From: Pseudomonas aestuarii
GTDB taxonomy: Bacteria; Pseudomonadota; Gammaproteobacteria; Pseudomonadales; Pseudomonadaceae
Direction of reading: 5' to 3'
DNA length: 64,000 bases
Assembly (NCBI RefSeq): GCF_027988105.1
Contig: NZ_JAQJZJ010000004.1
Location: 1-64,000, forward strand
Positions within the stretch are counted from its first letter, which is position 1. Each line of letters begins with the position of its first letter. The position numbers and the translations under genes are program-made. The notes below the pieces were generated by a model. The model was given only the letters and a program-made list of their open reading frames with translations. It was not told the DNA's origin and searched no databases. Below, in pieces: positions 27,311 to 38,000 of the stretch.

Positions 27311-27699
27311 CGCAAAGCCGCCTTTCAACATGCACAATCCAGGGCAAGCTGACCCGGTAGTCAATATCCAAGCGCACTACACTCGGCTGCCAGCCATCCC
27401 GCGGTGACGTCCAATTTATTGCACAGCGGAGCGGGCATAACGCCCTGAATGCCTGCGCGGGATGGTCGATTCGGCGGGGCCGCGGTCATTTGATGGGCAA
27501 TTATTCATAGCGCGCATGCCGACGGCGCGTAAAACGCCCGCCAACAGCCTTGGCGGCCACGCCCAGCAAGCCTTTGCCGGAAATAATGGTTGGCAGGTCG
27601 CAGAGTGACTTGTAGTTGTCGCAAGGTTTTACTCCATAACGCCTTGAAGGACTTATGCTGCGCCTGCAAAATGCCGCCCCCCGCCCGCAACATAGCTTC

Positions 27700-27708
27700 T
27701 GCTAGGGT
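27700..27708 (+). promoter_or_regulatory. extended -10-like element before pntAA
   Basis: TGCTAGGGT resembles the Pseudomonas extended -10 pattern (TGN followed by TANNNT). It lies about 80 bases before the pntAA start. No good -35 hexamer is seen at the expected distance. Confidence 0.3.
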
Positions 27709-27789
27709 GATTTGTGCTGATCCTCCCTTCGCCGGCGTGCCACCCGCAGTGTGCCGGTTCACTAAAAAAGATCACGCAGGAGATTTGAC

Positions 27790-28911
27790 GTGCACATCGG
27801 TGTTCCTCTCGAAACCCATGTCGGCGAAACGCGAGTAGCCGCCACGCCAGAAACCATCAAGAAACTGATCGGCCAAGGCCATCAGGTCACCGTGCAGAGC
27901 GGAGCCGGCATCAGCGCCAGTATCCCCGACAGCGCCTATCAGGCCGCTGGCGCGAGCATTGGCAGCGACGCCGCTGCCTTCGCTGCCGAGCTGGTACTCA
28001 AGGTCGTGGCGCCCACGGATGCCGAACTGGCCCACATGCAGGCCAGCGCGGTGCTGGTCGGCATGCTCAACCCGTTCAGCAACGAGACCATCGCGCGGCT
28101 GAACGCCCGCGGCATCACTGCCTTCGCCCTCGAGGCCGCGCCGCGCACCTCGCGCGCGCAGAGCCTCGATGTGCTCAGTTCGCAGGCCAACATCGCCGGC
28201 TACAAGGCCGTGCTGCTGGCCGCGCACCATTACCCGCGCTTCATGCCGATGCTGATGACCGCTGCCGGTACGGTAAAGGCCGCCCGCGTGCTGGTCCTCG
28301 GCGCCGGTGTCGCCGGTCTGCAGGCGATTGCCACGGCCAGACGCCTGGGGGCAGTGATCGAAGCCTCGGACGTACGCCCGGCAGTCAAGGAGCAGATCGA
28401 GTCGCTCGGCGCCAAGTTCGTCGACGTCCCCTGCGAGACCGATGAAGAGCGCGAGTGCGCCGAAGGTGTCGGCGGCTACGCGCGGCCGATGCCGGCCTCG
28501 TGGATGGAGCGCCAGGCCAAGGCGGTGCACGAGCGCGCCAAGCAGGCCGATATCGTCATCACCACCGCACTGATCCCGGGGCGCAAGGCGCCGACCCTGC
28601 TGCATGAGAGCACCGTGGAGCAGATGAAGCCCGGCTCGGTGGTCATCGACCTGGCCGCGGCCCAGGGCGGCAACTGCCCGCTGACGGTCGCCGAGCAGGT
28701 GGTGATCCAGCACGGCGTGACCATCGTTGGCCACAGCAACCTGGCGGCCCTGGTGCCGGCCGATGCCTCGGCGCTGTATGCGCGCAACCTGCTGGATTTC
28801 CTCAAGCTGGTCATCGACAAGGATGCTCAGTTCCACCTCAACCTCGAAGACGACATCGTCGCCGCGTGCCTGATGTGCACGGGCGGCAAAGTCGTCCGGA
28901 CCAACGGCTAA
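27790..28911 (+). CDS. pntAA: NAD(P) transhydrogenase subunit alpha part 1
   Basis: A 373-residue soluble NAD(H)-binding subunit (domain I) of the proton-translocating transhydrogenase, which reduces NADP with NADH using the proton gradient. It begins at a GTG ([20 protein letters not shown]) preceded by AGGAG. The Rossmann motif [19 protein letters not shown] lies near residue 172. Here, as in Rhodospirillum and other Pseudomonas, the alpha chain is split into soluble (AA) and membrane (AB) parts. It is the first of three closely spaced co-directional genes. Confidence 0.95.
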   Translation: MHIGVPLETHVGETRVAATPETIKKLIGQGHQVTVQSGAGISASIPDSAYQAAGASIGSDAAAFAAELVLKVVAPTDAELAHMQASAVLVGMLNPFSNETIARLNARGITAFALEAAPRTSRAQSLDVLSSQANIAGYKAVLLAAHHYPRFMPMLMTAAGTVKAARVLVLGAGVAGLQAIATARRLGAVIEASDVRPAVKEQIESLGAKFVDVPCETDEERECAEGVGGYARPMPASWMERQAKAVHERAKQADIVITTALIPGRKAPTLLHESTVEQMKPGSVVIDLAAAQGGNCPLTVAEQVVIQHGVTIVGHSNLAALVPADASALYARNLLDFLKLVIDKDAQFHLNLEDDIVAACLMCTGGKVVRTNG

Positions 28912-28922
28912 GGAGTAGGGAC

Positions 28923-29252
28923 ATGGATATGATTTCCGATGGCATGTACAACCTGATCATCTTCGCGCTGGCGATCTACGTCGGCTACCACGTGGTGTGG
29001 AACGTCACCCCGGCCCTGCACACGCCGCTGATGGCGGTGACCAACGCAATTTCTGCGATCGTCATCGTCGGCGCCATGCTCGCTGCCGCGCTGACCGTCA
29101 CCCCGCTGGGCAAGACCATGGGCACCCTGGCCGTGGCTTTGGCCGCGGTCAACGTGTTCGGCGGTTTCCTGGTAACCCGGCGCATGCTGGAAATGTTCAA
29201 GAAGAAGGTACGCCCTGCCGCAAGCAGCAGCGCGGCCGCGGAGAAGCACTGA
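28923..29252 (+). CDS. pntAB: NAD(P) transhydrogenase subunit alpha part 2
   Basis: A 109-residue membrane subunit with three hydrophobic helices ([32 protein letters not shown] and [16 protein letters not shown]). It corresponds to the C-terminal membrane part of E. coli PntA. The start [10 protein letters not shown] at 28923 follows AAGGAG and lies 11 bases after the pntAA stop. Its last residues are basic and alanine-rich. Confidence 0.94.
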   Translation: MDMISDGMYNLIIFALAIYVGYHVVWNVTPALHTPLMAVTNAISAIVIVGAMLAAALTVTPLGKTMGTLAVALAAVNVFGGFLVTRRMLEMFKKKVRPAASSSAAAEKH

Positions 29253-29254
29253 CC

Positions 29255-30691
29255 ATGAGCATGAACCTGATCACTGTTCTCTACCTCGTCGCCTCGATCT
29301 GCTTTATCCAGGCGCTCAAGGGCCTGTCGCACCCTACCTCGTCGCGGCGCGGCAACCTGTTCGGCATGCTCGGCATGGGCCTGGCCATCCTCACCACCGT
29401 CGGCCTGGTGTACAAACTCGGCAGCGAACTAGCCACCCAGGGCCTCGGCTTCGTCATCCTCGGCCTGCTGGTCGGCGGCAGCGTTGGCACGATCATGGCC
29501 AAACGCGTGGAAATGACCAAGATGCCGGAGCTGGTCGCCTTCATGCACAGCATGATCGGCCTGGCCGCGGTGTTCATCGCCATCGCCGCGGTGGTCGAAC
29601 CGCAGTCGCTGGGAATCGTGGCCAGCCTCGGCGACGCGATCCCGGCCGGTAACCGCCTGGAGCTGTTCCTCGGTGCGGCCATCGGCGCCATCACCTTCTC
29701 CGGTTCGGTGATCGCCTTCGGCAAGCTGTCGGGCAAGTACAAGTTCCGCCTGTTCCAGGGCGCACCGGTGCAGTTCGTCGGTCAGCACAAGCTCAACCTG
29801 GCAATCGGCCTGGCGATTCTGGGCCTCGGCCTGGTGTTCACCTTGACCGGCAACCTCGGCGCCTTCGCCCTGCTGCTGGCCCTGGCGTTCGTCATCGGCG
29901 TGCTGATCATCATCCCGATCGGTGGCGCCGACATGCCGGTGGTGGTGTCGATGCTCAACAGCTACTCGGGCTGGGCGGCGGCCGGTATCGGTTTCTCGCT
30001 GAACAACTCGATGCTGATCATCGCCGGCTCGCTGGTTGGTTCCAGCGGCGCGATCCTCTCGTACATCATGTGCAAGGCGATGAACCGTTCGTTCTTCAAC
30101 GTCATCCTCGGCGGCTTCGGCGGCGCGACCGACGTCACCGGCCCGGCCGCCGACAAGGAAGCCCGTCCGGTCAAGTCCGGCTCGAGCGACGACGCGGCCT
30201 TCCTCCTGACCAACGCCGACACCGTGATCATCGTGCCCGGCTACGGCCTGGCGGTCGCCCGTGCCCAGCACGCGCTGATGGAACTGGCGGAGAAGCTGAG
30301 CCACCGTGGCGTCACCGTGAAGTACGCGATCCACCCGGTGGCCGGGCGCATGCCCGGGCACATGAACGTGCTGCTGGCCGAGGCCGAAGTGCCTTACGAG
30401 CAGGTGTTCGAGATGGACGACATCAACTCCGAGTTCGGCCAGGCCGACGTGGTACTGGTGCTCGGGGCCAACGACGTGGTCAACCCGGCCGCGAAGAACG
30501 ATCCGAAGTCGCCGATCGCCGGCATGCCGATCCTCGAGGCTTACAAAGCCAAGACCGTGATCGTCAACAAGCGCTCGATGGCCAGCGGCTACGCCGGCCT
30601 GGATAACGAACTGTTCTATATGGACAAGACCATGATGGTCTTCGGCGATGCCAAGAAGGTCATCGAGGATATGGTCAAGGCGGTGGAGTAA
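29255..30691 (+). CDS. pntB: NAD(P) transhydrogenase subunit beta
   Basis: A 478-residue subunit. The first ~270 residues are membrane helices of the proton channel; the C-terminal ~180 residues are the NADP(H)-binding domain III with VPGYGLAVARAQHALMEL and IAGMPILEAYKAKTVIVNKR. Its ATG lies 2 bases after the pntAB stop, and the length is standard. The last ~135 bases recur almost identically at 39573-39706, where a degraded copy of domain III lies beyond the autotransporter. This intact copy is followed by its own strong terminator. Confidence 0.95.
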   Translation: MSMNLITVLYLVASICFIQALKGLSHPTSSRRGNLFGMLGMGLAILTTVGLVYKLGSELATQGLGFVILGLLVGGSVGTIMAKRVEMTKMPELVAFMHSMIGLAAVFIAIAAVVEPQSLGIVASLGDAIPAGNRLELFLGAAIGAITFSGSVIAFGKLSGKYKFRLFQGAPVQFVGQHKLNLAIGLAILGLGLVFTLTGNLGAFALLLALAFVIGVLIIIPIGGADMPVVVSMLNSYSGWAAAGIGFSLNNSMLIIAGSLVGSSGAILSYIMCKAMNRSFFNVILGGFGGATDVTGPAADKEARPVKSGSSDDAAFLLTNADTVIIVPGYGLAVARAQHALMELAEKLSHRGVTVKYAIHPVAGRMPGHMNVLLAEAEVPYEQVFEMDDINSEFGQADVVLVLGANDVVNPAAKNDPKSPIAGMPILEAYKAKTVIVNKRSMASGYAGLDNELFYMDKTMMVFGDAKKVIEDMVKAVE

Positions 30692-30718
30692 CGGCTGAGA
30701 GGCGTTCACTTGCCAACC

Positions 30719-30755
30719 AATGCCGCTCACTTGACTCAAGTGAGCGGCATTTTTT
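30719..30755 (+). terminator. rho-independent terminator after pntB
   Basis: AATGCCGCTCACTTG and CAAGTGAGCGGCATT form a 15-bp perfect stem with a 3-base loop, followed by a T-run. It is a textbook terminator 28 bases past the pntB stop. Confidence 0.92.
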
Positions 30756-30949
30756 ATGCGCCGGCTTCTAGCTGCTGCGGCTGCCGGGCTAGAGCTATCG
30801 AGGGCATATATACGTACTCCACATGCGCGATGGCGAAACAGGAATAATTCCTCCTTGCTTCAATTAATTTATAGTGGCTTGGCACCGCGCCAAAACAGAT
30901 AAAAAGCAACATTTGCCCAGACAAATCCGCGGTGGATCAAGGAGCAGGG

Positions 30950-31939
30950 ATGCTATCAGGCCCGCGAACTGGAGATTCGGTCGTACTTGCCGCAAAGGCT
31001 CTGCGCTCGACGGTGATCGAAGACGCCAGCGTTCAGGCGGCTATGCAGCCCTGGATCGAGATGGAGTGTTACCAGCTGAGCACAGGCAAACAGCTGGCGC
31101 GGATGGAAACACTGGATCTGGGCAGCCAACAAATCGTCCGCGAATCCCAGGCAACGTCCGTGCAAAAGCTGGGCGTTACCCCGGCGAATCTCTGCACTCT
31201 CTCGTACTGCACGCCCACGCCAAACTTTCGCTTCTCCGAGATTGGTGCCAGCGAGACCGATAGCCTTTTCTTTATGCCTGAGCATACAGAATTCGACATC
31301 TACGTCCCCGCGGGTGCGCAAACCGCTTATGTCAGCTTCGACCAGGACGAATTCCTGAAGGGCGCACGTGCGCTCAATCCCGAACAATGGGAGCGAACCC
31401 CCGAGCAGTTGCAACAACTGCAAACGGCTCAACAAGCCGCGTTAAAGGGTGCAATCAATCACTGGTTCAGCATGACCCGCGAACTCGGCGCGTACATGCC
31501 CGCTGTGGATAAAGGCTTGATGCGCCGCCTGCTGTTAGAAAACATTCTGCAGGTCGCCACAACTGCAAATCTGACTGAATCACAGCCACCGCCAGTTGAG
31601 CGCGCCCGGGCTTTTCACATTTGCCGCATGGCCCGCACCTTTGTCGAAGACAGCCTTGCCGTCGATGCCGTGCCGACCGTCACCGATATCTGCAGAACCA
31701 TCGGTGTATCGGAGCGTGCCCTGCAATACGCCTTTCGTGCCTACGTCGACCTGTCACCAGTTGCTTATCTGCGCCTGTGCCGCCTCAATCACGTACGCGT
31801 GACCTTACGCGCCTTGGATCCGTGCACCGCAACGGTCACTTCAGTGGCCATGCGCTTCGGCTTTTTGCACCTTGGGCGTTTTGCTCAGGATTACCGGCAA
31901 CTATTCGACGAGTCCCCCTCTGTCACGCTTGCTTGCTGA
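30950..31939 (+). CDS. AraC-family transcriptional regulator
   Basis: A 329-residue regulator. The C-terminal ~100 residues are an AraC-type double helix-turn-helix (VTDICRTIGVSERALQYAFR and SVAMRFGFLHLGRFAQDYR, near residues 230-320). The N-terminal ~200 residues are a sensory domain, broadly like EutR/FeaR-type regulators. ATG 30950 is preferred over the upstream GTG at 30932 because AAGGAG lies 9 bases before it. The gene lies directly upstream of, and codirectional with, the giant autotransporter, so regulation of that gene is an obvious inference. It is isolated from pnt by a strong terminator. Confidence 0.85.
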   Translation: MLSGPRTGDSVVLAAKALRSTVIEDASVQAAMQPWIEMECYQLSTGKQLARMETLDLGSQQIVRESQATSVQKLGVTPANLCTLSYCTPTPNFRFSEIGASETDSLFFMPEHTEFDIYVPAGAQTAYVSFDQDEFLKGARALNPEQWERTPEQLQQLQTAQQAALKGAINHWFSMTRELGAYMPAVDKGLMRRLLLENILQVATTANLTESQPPPVERARAFHICRMARTFVEDSLAVDAVPTVTDICRTIGVSERALQYAFRAYVDLSPVAYLRLCRLNHVRVTLRALDPCTATVTSVAMRFGFLHLGRFAQDYRQLFDESPSVTLAC

Positions 31940-32002
31940 TCCGTCTGCATAGCCCCGTTGGTGCCGCTGCAACAACCAACACTAATAAGGCCTTGCCTCA
32001 AT

Positions 32003-32056
32003 ACGTTTGCGGAAATCGGATAGCCGTAGTCCCGGCCGGCCAATAGGCTCGGCGAA
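32003..32056. repeat. direct repeat flanking the autotransporter, left copy
   Basis: ACGTTTGCGGAAATCGGATA and the following CCG recur at 39365 with two mismatches in 24 positions. Further on, TAGGCT and GCGAA recur at the same spacing. It ends 22 bases before the autotransporter start codon, so it could be a promoter/operator block or a recombination scar. Confidence 0.5.
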
Positions 32057-32077
32057 TTTCGGTTAAAAGGTTCCGCC

Positions 32078-35000
32078 ATGAATCGCATCTACTGCTCCAT
32101 ATTCAACACCGCTCTGGGCACCTGGGTGGCTGTGCCCGAAACAGCAAAAGCCCGCGGCAAGAGCAATGGCGGTGCGCGCACTGCGCGCGGAGCAAGGCGT
32201 GCGCCTTTGTTTGCATGCACGGCGTTGGTGGCGGGGATGGCGATGGCAGGCATGGCGAGTGCGCAGACCTGGACCGGGACGACCGATACTAATTGGGATA
32301 CCGCAACCAACTGGACTGGCGGTACGCCGGCCGCAGCCGGTACGGCAGACATAAATGCCGCAGCCGGCAACCAGCCAACTCTTGGCAGCGTAACGCCGGG
32401 CCTGACAGCAACCAACGTTTCCGCCGGGACGCTGACGATTTCGGCCGGTGGCGAGCTTGTTTCAACCGATGTAAATATTTCCGGGGCGGGTGCGATACAC
32501 AACGCTGGCGCTATTAGCGGCAATGTGATCAGCACAGGCGCTGGAACCGGAATCGACAGTGCGGGCACGATCAATGGCAATCTAAGCTCAGGCGGGATCA
32601 CCACGATTTCTGCGGGCAGCGTTACGGGCGCTCTAGCTGTGACAGGCGGTACGACCACTGTTTCAGGAGGCGCAACTGTTGGCGGCGATGTGAATGTTGG
32701 CGGCGGCGTGCTTACCCTTGGAGCCGGTACTAACCTGGGGCCAAACAGCAATCGTGTTGTCGTTGTTCAAAAGACTAACGGTAATGCAAGGATGGATCTG
32801 GGCGGAAATACGGTTGCGGCAAGCCAGATTATTGCGAATATCGCCTCGGGTACATCATTTACCAATGGAACCGTGACGGTAGCCAATCTTGCGCAGATAG
32901 GCGTTGGAACGATTGACGCGGTGCTGGCTGGCGCGGGTACCTTTCGAAGGGTAGCGCTCAACCCCGGCATTGCCAGTACTTTCACGGCCGCCAACACCTA
33001 TACCGGGGCGACCGATGTGCAGGGGCGTCTGGTCATTTCATCAACTGGCAGCATTCTGAATACAGCTTCGATCACGATTGATGGAGCCGGCGTGCTTCGG
33101 GTGGACGGCGCTGGCGGTAACGCCATCAGCGACAGCATGCGCATCACAAACAATGGGGCGTTTGAGATTTATGGCAGTGATGAAACCATCGGCTCCATTG
33201 CCGGAACCGGAAATATTTCTGTTGCCAGTGGCACCAACCTGATCCTTAGCGACGGCACGACCCACAGCATTGATGGTGTCGTTTCCGGCGCTGGCGGGCT
33301 GACCATCGACAAATCGGCAGGCGTTGTGACCCTGAGCGGGACCAATGCCCATACCGGTGCGACAACCCTGGAAGCGGGCGGCCTGACGCTTGCAGGGGGC
33401 GCGGCGATTGCCGACACCGGCGCTGTGGTGGTTAACGGCGGCACCCTGACGCTGTCGGACAGCGAAACCATCGGCACCCTTTCAGGCAGCGGTGGCGCGA
33501 TCCAGTTGGGCAGCAATACCCTGACGGTGAATGCCATCAGTGGCAGTGCCGACTATGCGGGGGCGATCAGCGGCAGCGGCGGGCTCGGCAAAACTGGCGC
33601 GGGCACCTTGGCGCTGTCGGGTACGAACACCTATACCGGGGATACGACCCTCACGGCCGGTACAGTTGCCATCAACAATGCTGGCGCTCTGGGTGCGGAC
33701 AGTGGGTATCTCTGGCTGGCTGGTGGGACCTTGTTAGCCACGGAAAGCCTGACGCTGGGCAAGGCAAACTTGATTACTCAGAGCGGCACCACGAGTACGA
33801 TTGCCGCCGCAAACGGGAAAACGTTGACCCTTACGGGCAACGTTAACCCAATAGGTAGCAACGCGGTTCTGAACTTTGGCGCGGCAGGGCAAGAAGGGAC
33901 GGTAGTTGCCTCGAATATGTCCAGCGCAACCAATACCGCGAGGGTAAACGTGGCAGGTGGAACGCTCAGAGTGGGGGCGGGCGAGTTTATCAACAGCGGA
34001 CTTGGTTTCATTGCTGGGACCAGTGTCGCTGGGGCCGCGACGCTGGATATGGCTGGACTGCTTGTCAGAATCAACAACCTGTCTGGAACCGGTACGGTGA
34101 ACTCCAGCGCCGGTAGCGCAACCTTGCAAACGCTGGGCACCTCCAACTTTGGCGGCACTATCGCGGATGGCGCGGGCACCTCAAACCTGGATGTCTCTTC
34201 TGGCGCACTGACACTAAGCGGGGGCAATACCTACACCGGCACAACACTGTTGTCCGGGGGCAACCTGACGCTTACGGGGGCGGGCGCACTGGCTTCCACT
34301 GATGTGACCATCAACGCCGGGCGAACGTTGACCACGCAAGGTGGCGCGGCAACCGGTTTGGCCGCCGCTACGGCCTTGACTAACAGTGGTGTACTTGCCC
34401 TGACCGGGGATGAAGAAATCGGCAGCATCGCCGGGGCTGGTGCCGTCACGCTGGACGCACACACGCTAACCATTGGCGGGCTAAACAGCTCCACAGAGCT
34501 CTCGGGTGTGGTGAGCGGAACGGGGGGCCTGATCAAGTCCGGTACCGGGCAACTAACCCTTTCCGGCGCAAACACTTATGTGGGCCAAACGGCAGTGACC
34601 GCTGGCACGCTAGACGTGACTGGCAGCATCGCCTCCACCAGCGTTGTTGTTGAAGACAGCGCAAGCCTGACCGCCGATGGCGCGTCGCTAAGCGATGCTG
34701 CGAGCGTGACGCTCAATGGCACCGGCAGTCTGACCGTCAACAGCGCGACCGAGACCATCGGGTCGCTTTCGGCGGCGGCGGGATCTACGGTTGTACTGAA
34801 TGCTGGGCTGACGGTCGGTGATACTGCCGATACAACAGTTGCTGGGGCCATTTCCGGTATTGGCGCATTGACCAAGGTCGGGGCCGGCACCTTGCTGCTC
34901 TCTGGCGGCAATACCTACAGCGGCGGCACCACTATCAGCGCAGGCACCTTGGTGGCGAACAATACGAGTGGTAGCGCCACTGGAAGTGGTGCGGTGACGG

Positions 35001-38000
35001 TCGCCAGCGGCAGCGCCCTTGGTGGTAGCGGCAGTATCGCCGGCAGTGTCACGGTCGCCGATGGCGGTCGTCTGGCCGCCGGTAACTCGCCCGGAAACTT
35101 GACCCTGGGCGAGTTACTGCTGAATAACGCCTCGGTCCTCGACTATGAGCTCGCTTCCCCCAGCGATATCGCGGGAGTAGATAGCGACCTGATCACGGTG
35201 ACCGGCAACCTGACGCTGGATGGCATTCTCAATATCACCGACCTGGGCGGCTTTGATTTTGCTGTCAGCTCTGGCGATACCGGCAGCTACAGGCTGTTCA
35301 ACTATGGCGGCACGCTGATCGATAATGTCATATCGTTCGGCTCCGGATTATTGGCCGGCTACAACTACAGCATCGATACTGCCACCGCGGGTGCCGTTAC
35401 CTTGGTGGCCGATTTCACCGGCCTGCAGTTCTGGGACGGCAATAACAACATTGCAAACGCAACGGTTGACGGCGGCAATGGCACCTGGTCGGCTGGCGAC
35501 ACCAACTGGACAAATCAAAGCGGCAACACAAACAGCAACTCGGGTGAACTTACCGCCATATTTGGCGGCACTGCCGGAACAGTTGAGGTTGACGGTTCTC
35601 ATACCGTTCAAGGGCTACAGTTCGTTACCGATAACTACCTGCTGCAAGACACTGACAATAATGGCGCTTTAGTACTGGCTGATAGCGGTGCCGACGTGCG
35701 GGCTGACAGTGGTGTTAATGCAGTAATTGATGTGGCGCTTGGCGGCACCGGCAGCCTTTCTAAAACAGGTGCTGGCACGATTACCTTGCAAGGTAATAAT
35801 ACCTACACCGGCGACACCATTATTTCTGACGGTACATTGCAGTTAGGCGATAACAATCGAATTGCAAATACCAGTGATCTGGTTATCAATGGTGGCACTT
35901 TCGATCTGAACAATTTTAATGAGACGGTGGCGAATCTCTCGGGTAGCGGCGGCACTATCAATATCGGCGCAGGCGGTACTGGCACTCTGACCGTTAATCA
36001 AACGGTGGACCAGACCTATGCAGGTAATTTTTCGGGAGCTAGCGGTAGGTTCCAAGATGCGATTATCAAAAATGGCGCGGCAACCTTAACCTTGACCGGT
36101 ACCAATTCACAGACGGGTGTAGGCATTGTCCAAATTAACGCCGGTCGCCTGGCAGTAGAGGGTGGCAATGCCATTGGGGATTCACAAATGCTGACTGGGG
36201 TTGGCGAATTTGAGCTGCTCAGTGATGAGACCATAGGCTTCCTTAACATGAGTGGTGGCCAAGTATTACTCAATGATAATACGTTAACCTTAGGTAGCAA
36301 TTCAGATGTCTCTGGCGGCACTTATGCCGCTATTTCCGGTACAGGCAATATCATTATCGACGGCGATGCATTACAGGTTTTTTATGCAGCGAGTACCTAC
36401 ACCGGCAGCACTACCATCAACAGTGGAGAATTACGGACCCGCAACTTATCGGCTTTGGGCAACAACAGTGCTGTGGCGGTTAATTCCGGTGGAGCGCTTC
36501 TGCTCTTGGATGATCTGAACATTGGCTCATTGGCTGGCGATGGAGCGGTCACTCTTACGAGTCTATTCGGTTCTCATCGTTTGACATCCGGCGCAGATAA
36601 CACCTCTACCACCTTCAGTGGTGTGCTCTCCGGCGCAGGCGGCCGCTTGAACAAAACCGGCACGGGCACCCTGACCCTGACGGGCAGCAATACCTATACC
36701 GGCGGCACCACTATCAGCGCCGGGGTGCTGCAGGGGACGACGGCTTCGCTGCAGGGCGACATCATCAACAATGCCACGCTGGCTTTCGATCAGGACGCGA
36801 GCGGTACTTTCAGCGAAGTAATCAGTGGCAGCGGTGCACTGAGCAAGTCCGGTAGCGGCACGCTGATCCTCTCCGGGGCCAACAGCTACAGCGGCGGCAC
36901 CACCATCAGCGCCGGGGTGCTGCAGGGGACGACGGCTTCGCTGCAGGGCGACATCATCAACGATGCCACGCTGGCTTTCGATCAGGACGCGAGCGGTACT
37001 TTCAGCGAAGTAATCAGTGGCAGCGGTGCACTGAGCAAGTCCGGTAGCGGCACGCTGATCCTCTCCGGGGCCAACAGCTACAGCGGCGGCACCACCATCA
37101 GCGCCGGGGTGCTGCAGGGGACGACGGCTTCGCTGCAGGGCGACATCATCAACAATGCCACGCTGGCTTTCGATCAGGACGCGAGCGGTACTTTCAGCGA
37201 AGTAATCAGTGGCAGCGGTGCCCTGAGCAAGTCCGGTAGCGGCACGCTGATCCTCTCCGGGGCCAACAGCTATAGTGGGGGTACCACGGTCTCTGGCGGC
37301 ATATTGCAGGGCAGTAGTACGTCCCTGCAGGGCGACATCGGCAACAATGCCATGATCAACTTCGACCAGGCGGCTGATGGCGTTTATGCCGGGGTGATGA
37401 AGGGTTCGGGCAGTCTTATAAAGTCCGGTGCCGGCATGCTCACGCTTTCAGGTATGAGCAGCTACAGCGGTACCACCATCATTGAGGGTGGCAGGCTGGC
37501 GGTGAATGGCTCGATTGCCAACTCAGCGACCACGATTAATGCAGGCGGCACCCTGGGTGGCAGCGGCATAGTGGGCAGTATCTCGCTCAATGGAGGTGTC
37601 CTCGCCCCCGGCAACTCGATCGGCACGCTCAATGTGGCCGGCGATCTGGACTTCTCGGCGGGCGGCGTTTTTGAGGTGGAAGTCGATGCCGCCGGCAACA
37701 GTGACCGTATCGATGTCACGGGCAGTGCAGTACTCACCAATGGCACAGTGCTGGTGTTGCCCGAGGCCGGCGACTACAAGGTCAGCACGGATTACACCAT
37801 CCTCACCGCGGCGGGCGGTTTGGGCGGCACTACCTTTGGCAGTGTCAGTTCCAATCTTGCCTTCCTGACGCCAACGCTGTCTTACGATGCCAACAACGTA
37901 TTGCTCAACTTGCGCCGCAATTCGTCTGACTATGCCTCGGTTGCCGAGACTGCCAACCAGGGTTCTGTTGGCACCGCACTCGATACATTGTTCGGTTCCG

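Larger units (their letters stand above)
27241..27789. other. intergenic region upstream of pntAA
   Basis: A 549-base stretch. It contains a hairpin for the LysR gene (27293-27310) and an extended -10-like sequence (27700-27708). An 85-codon minus-strand frame at 27505-27762 lacks a convincing start or homology and is not called. A CAGGAG ribosome-binding site precedes pntAA. Confidence 0.5.

Noticed and set aside
27505..27762. 85-codon minus-strand frame upstream of pntAA
   Set aside because: No ribosome-binding site, unusual composition and no recognisable domain. It lies in a promoter region.
36722..37297. CRISPR-like periodic repeats
   Set aside because: The 192-bp units are in-frame protein repeats of the autotransporter passenger, without distinct spacers.
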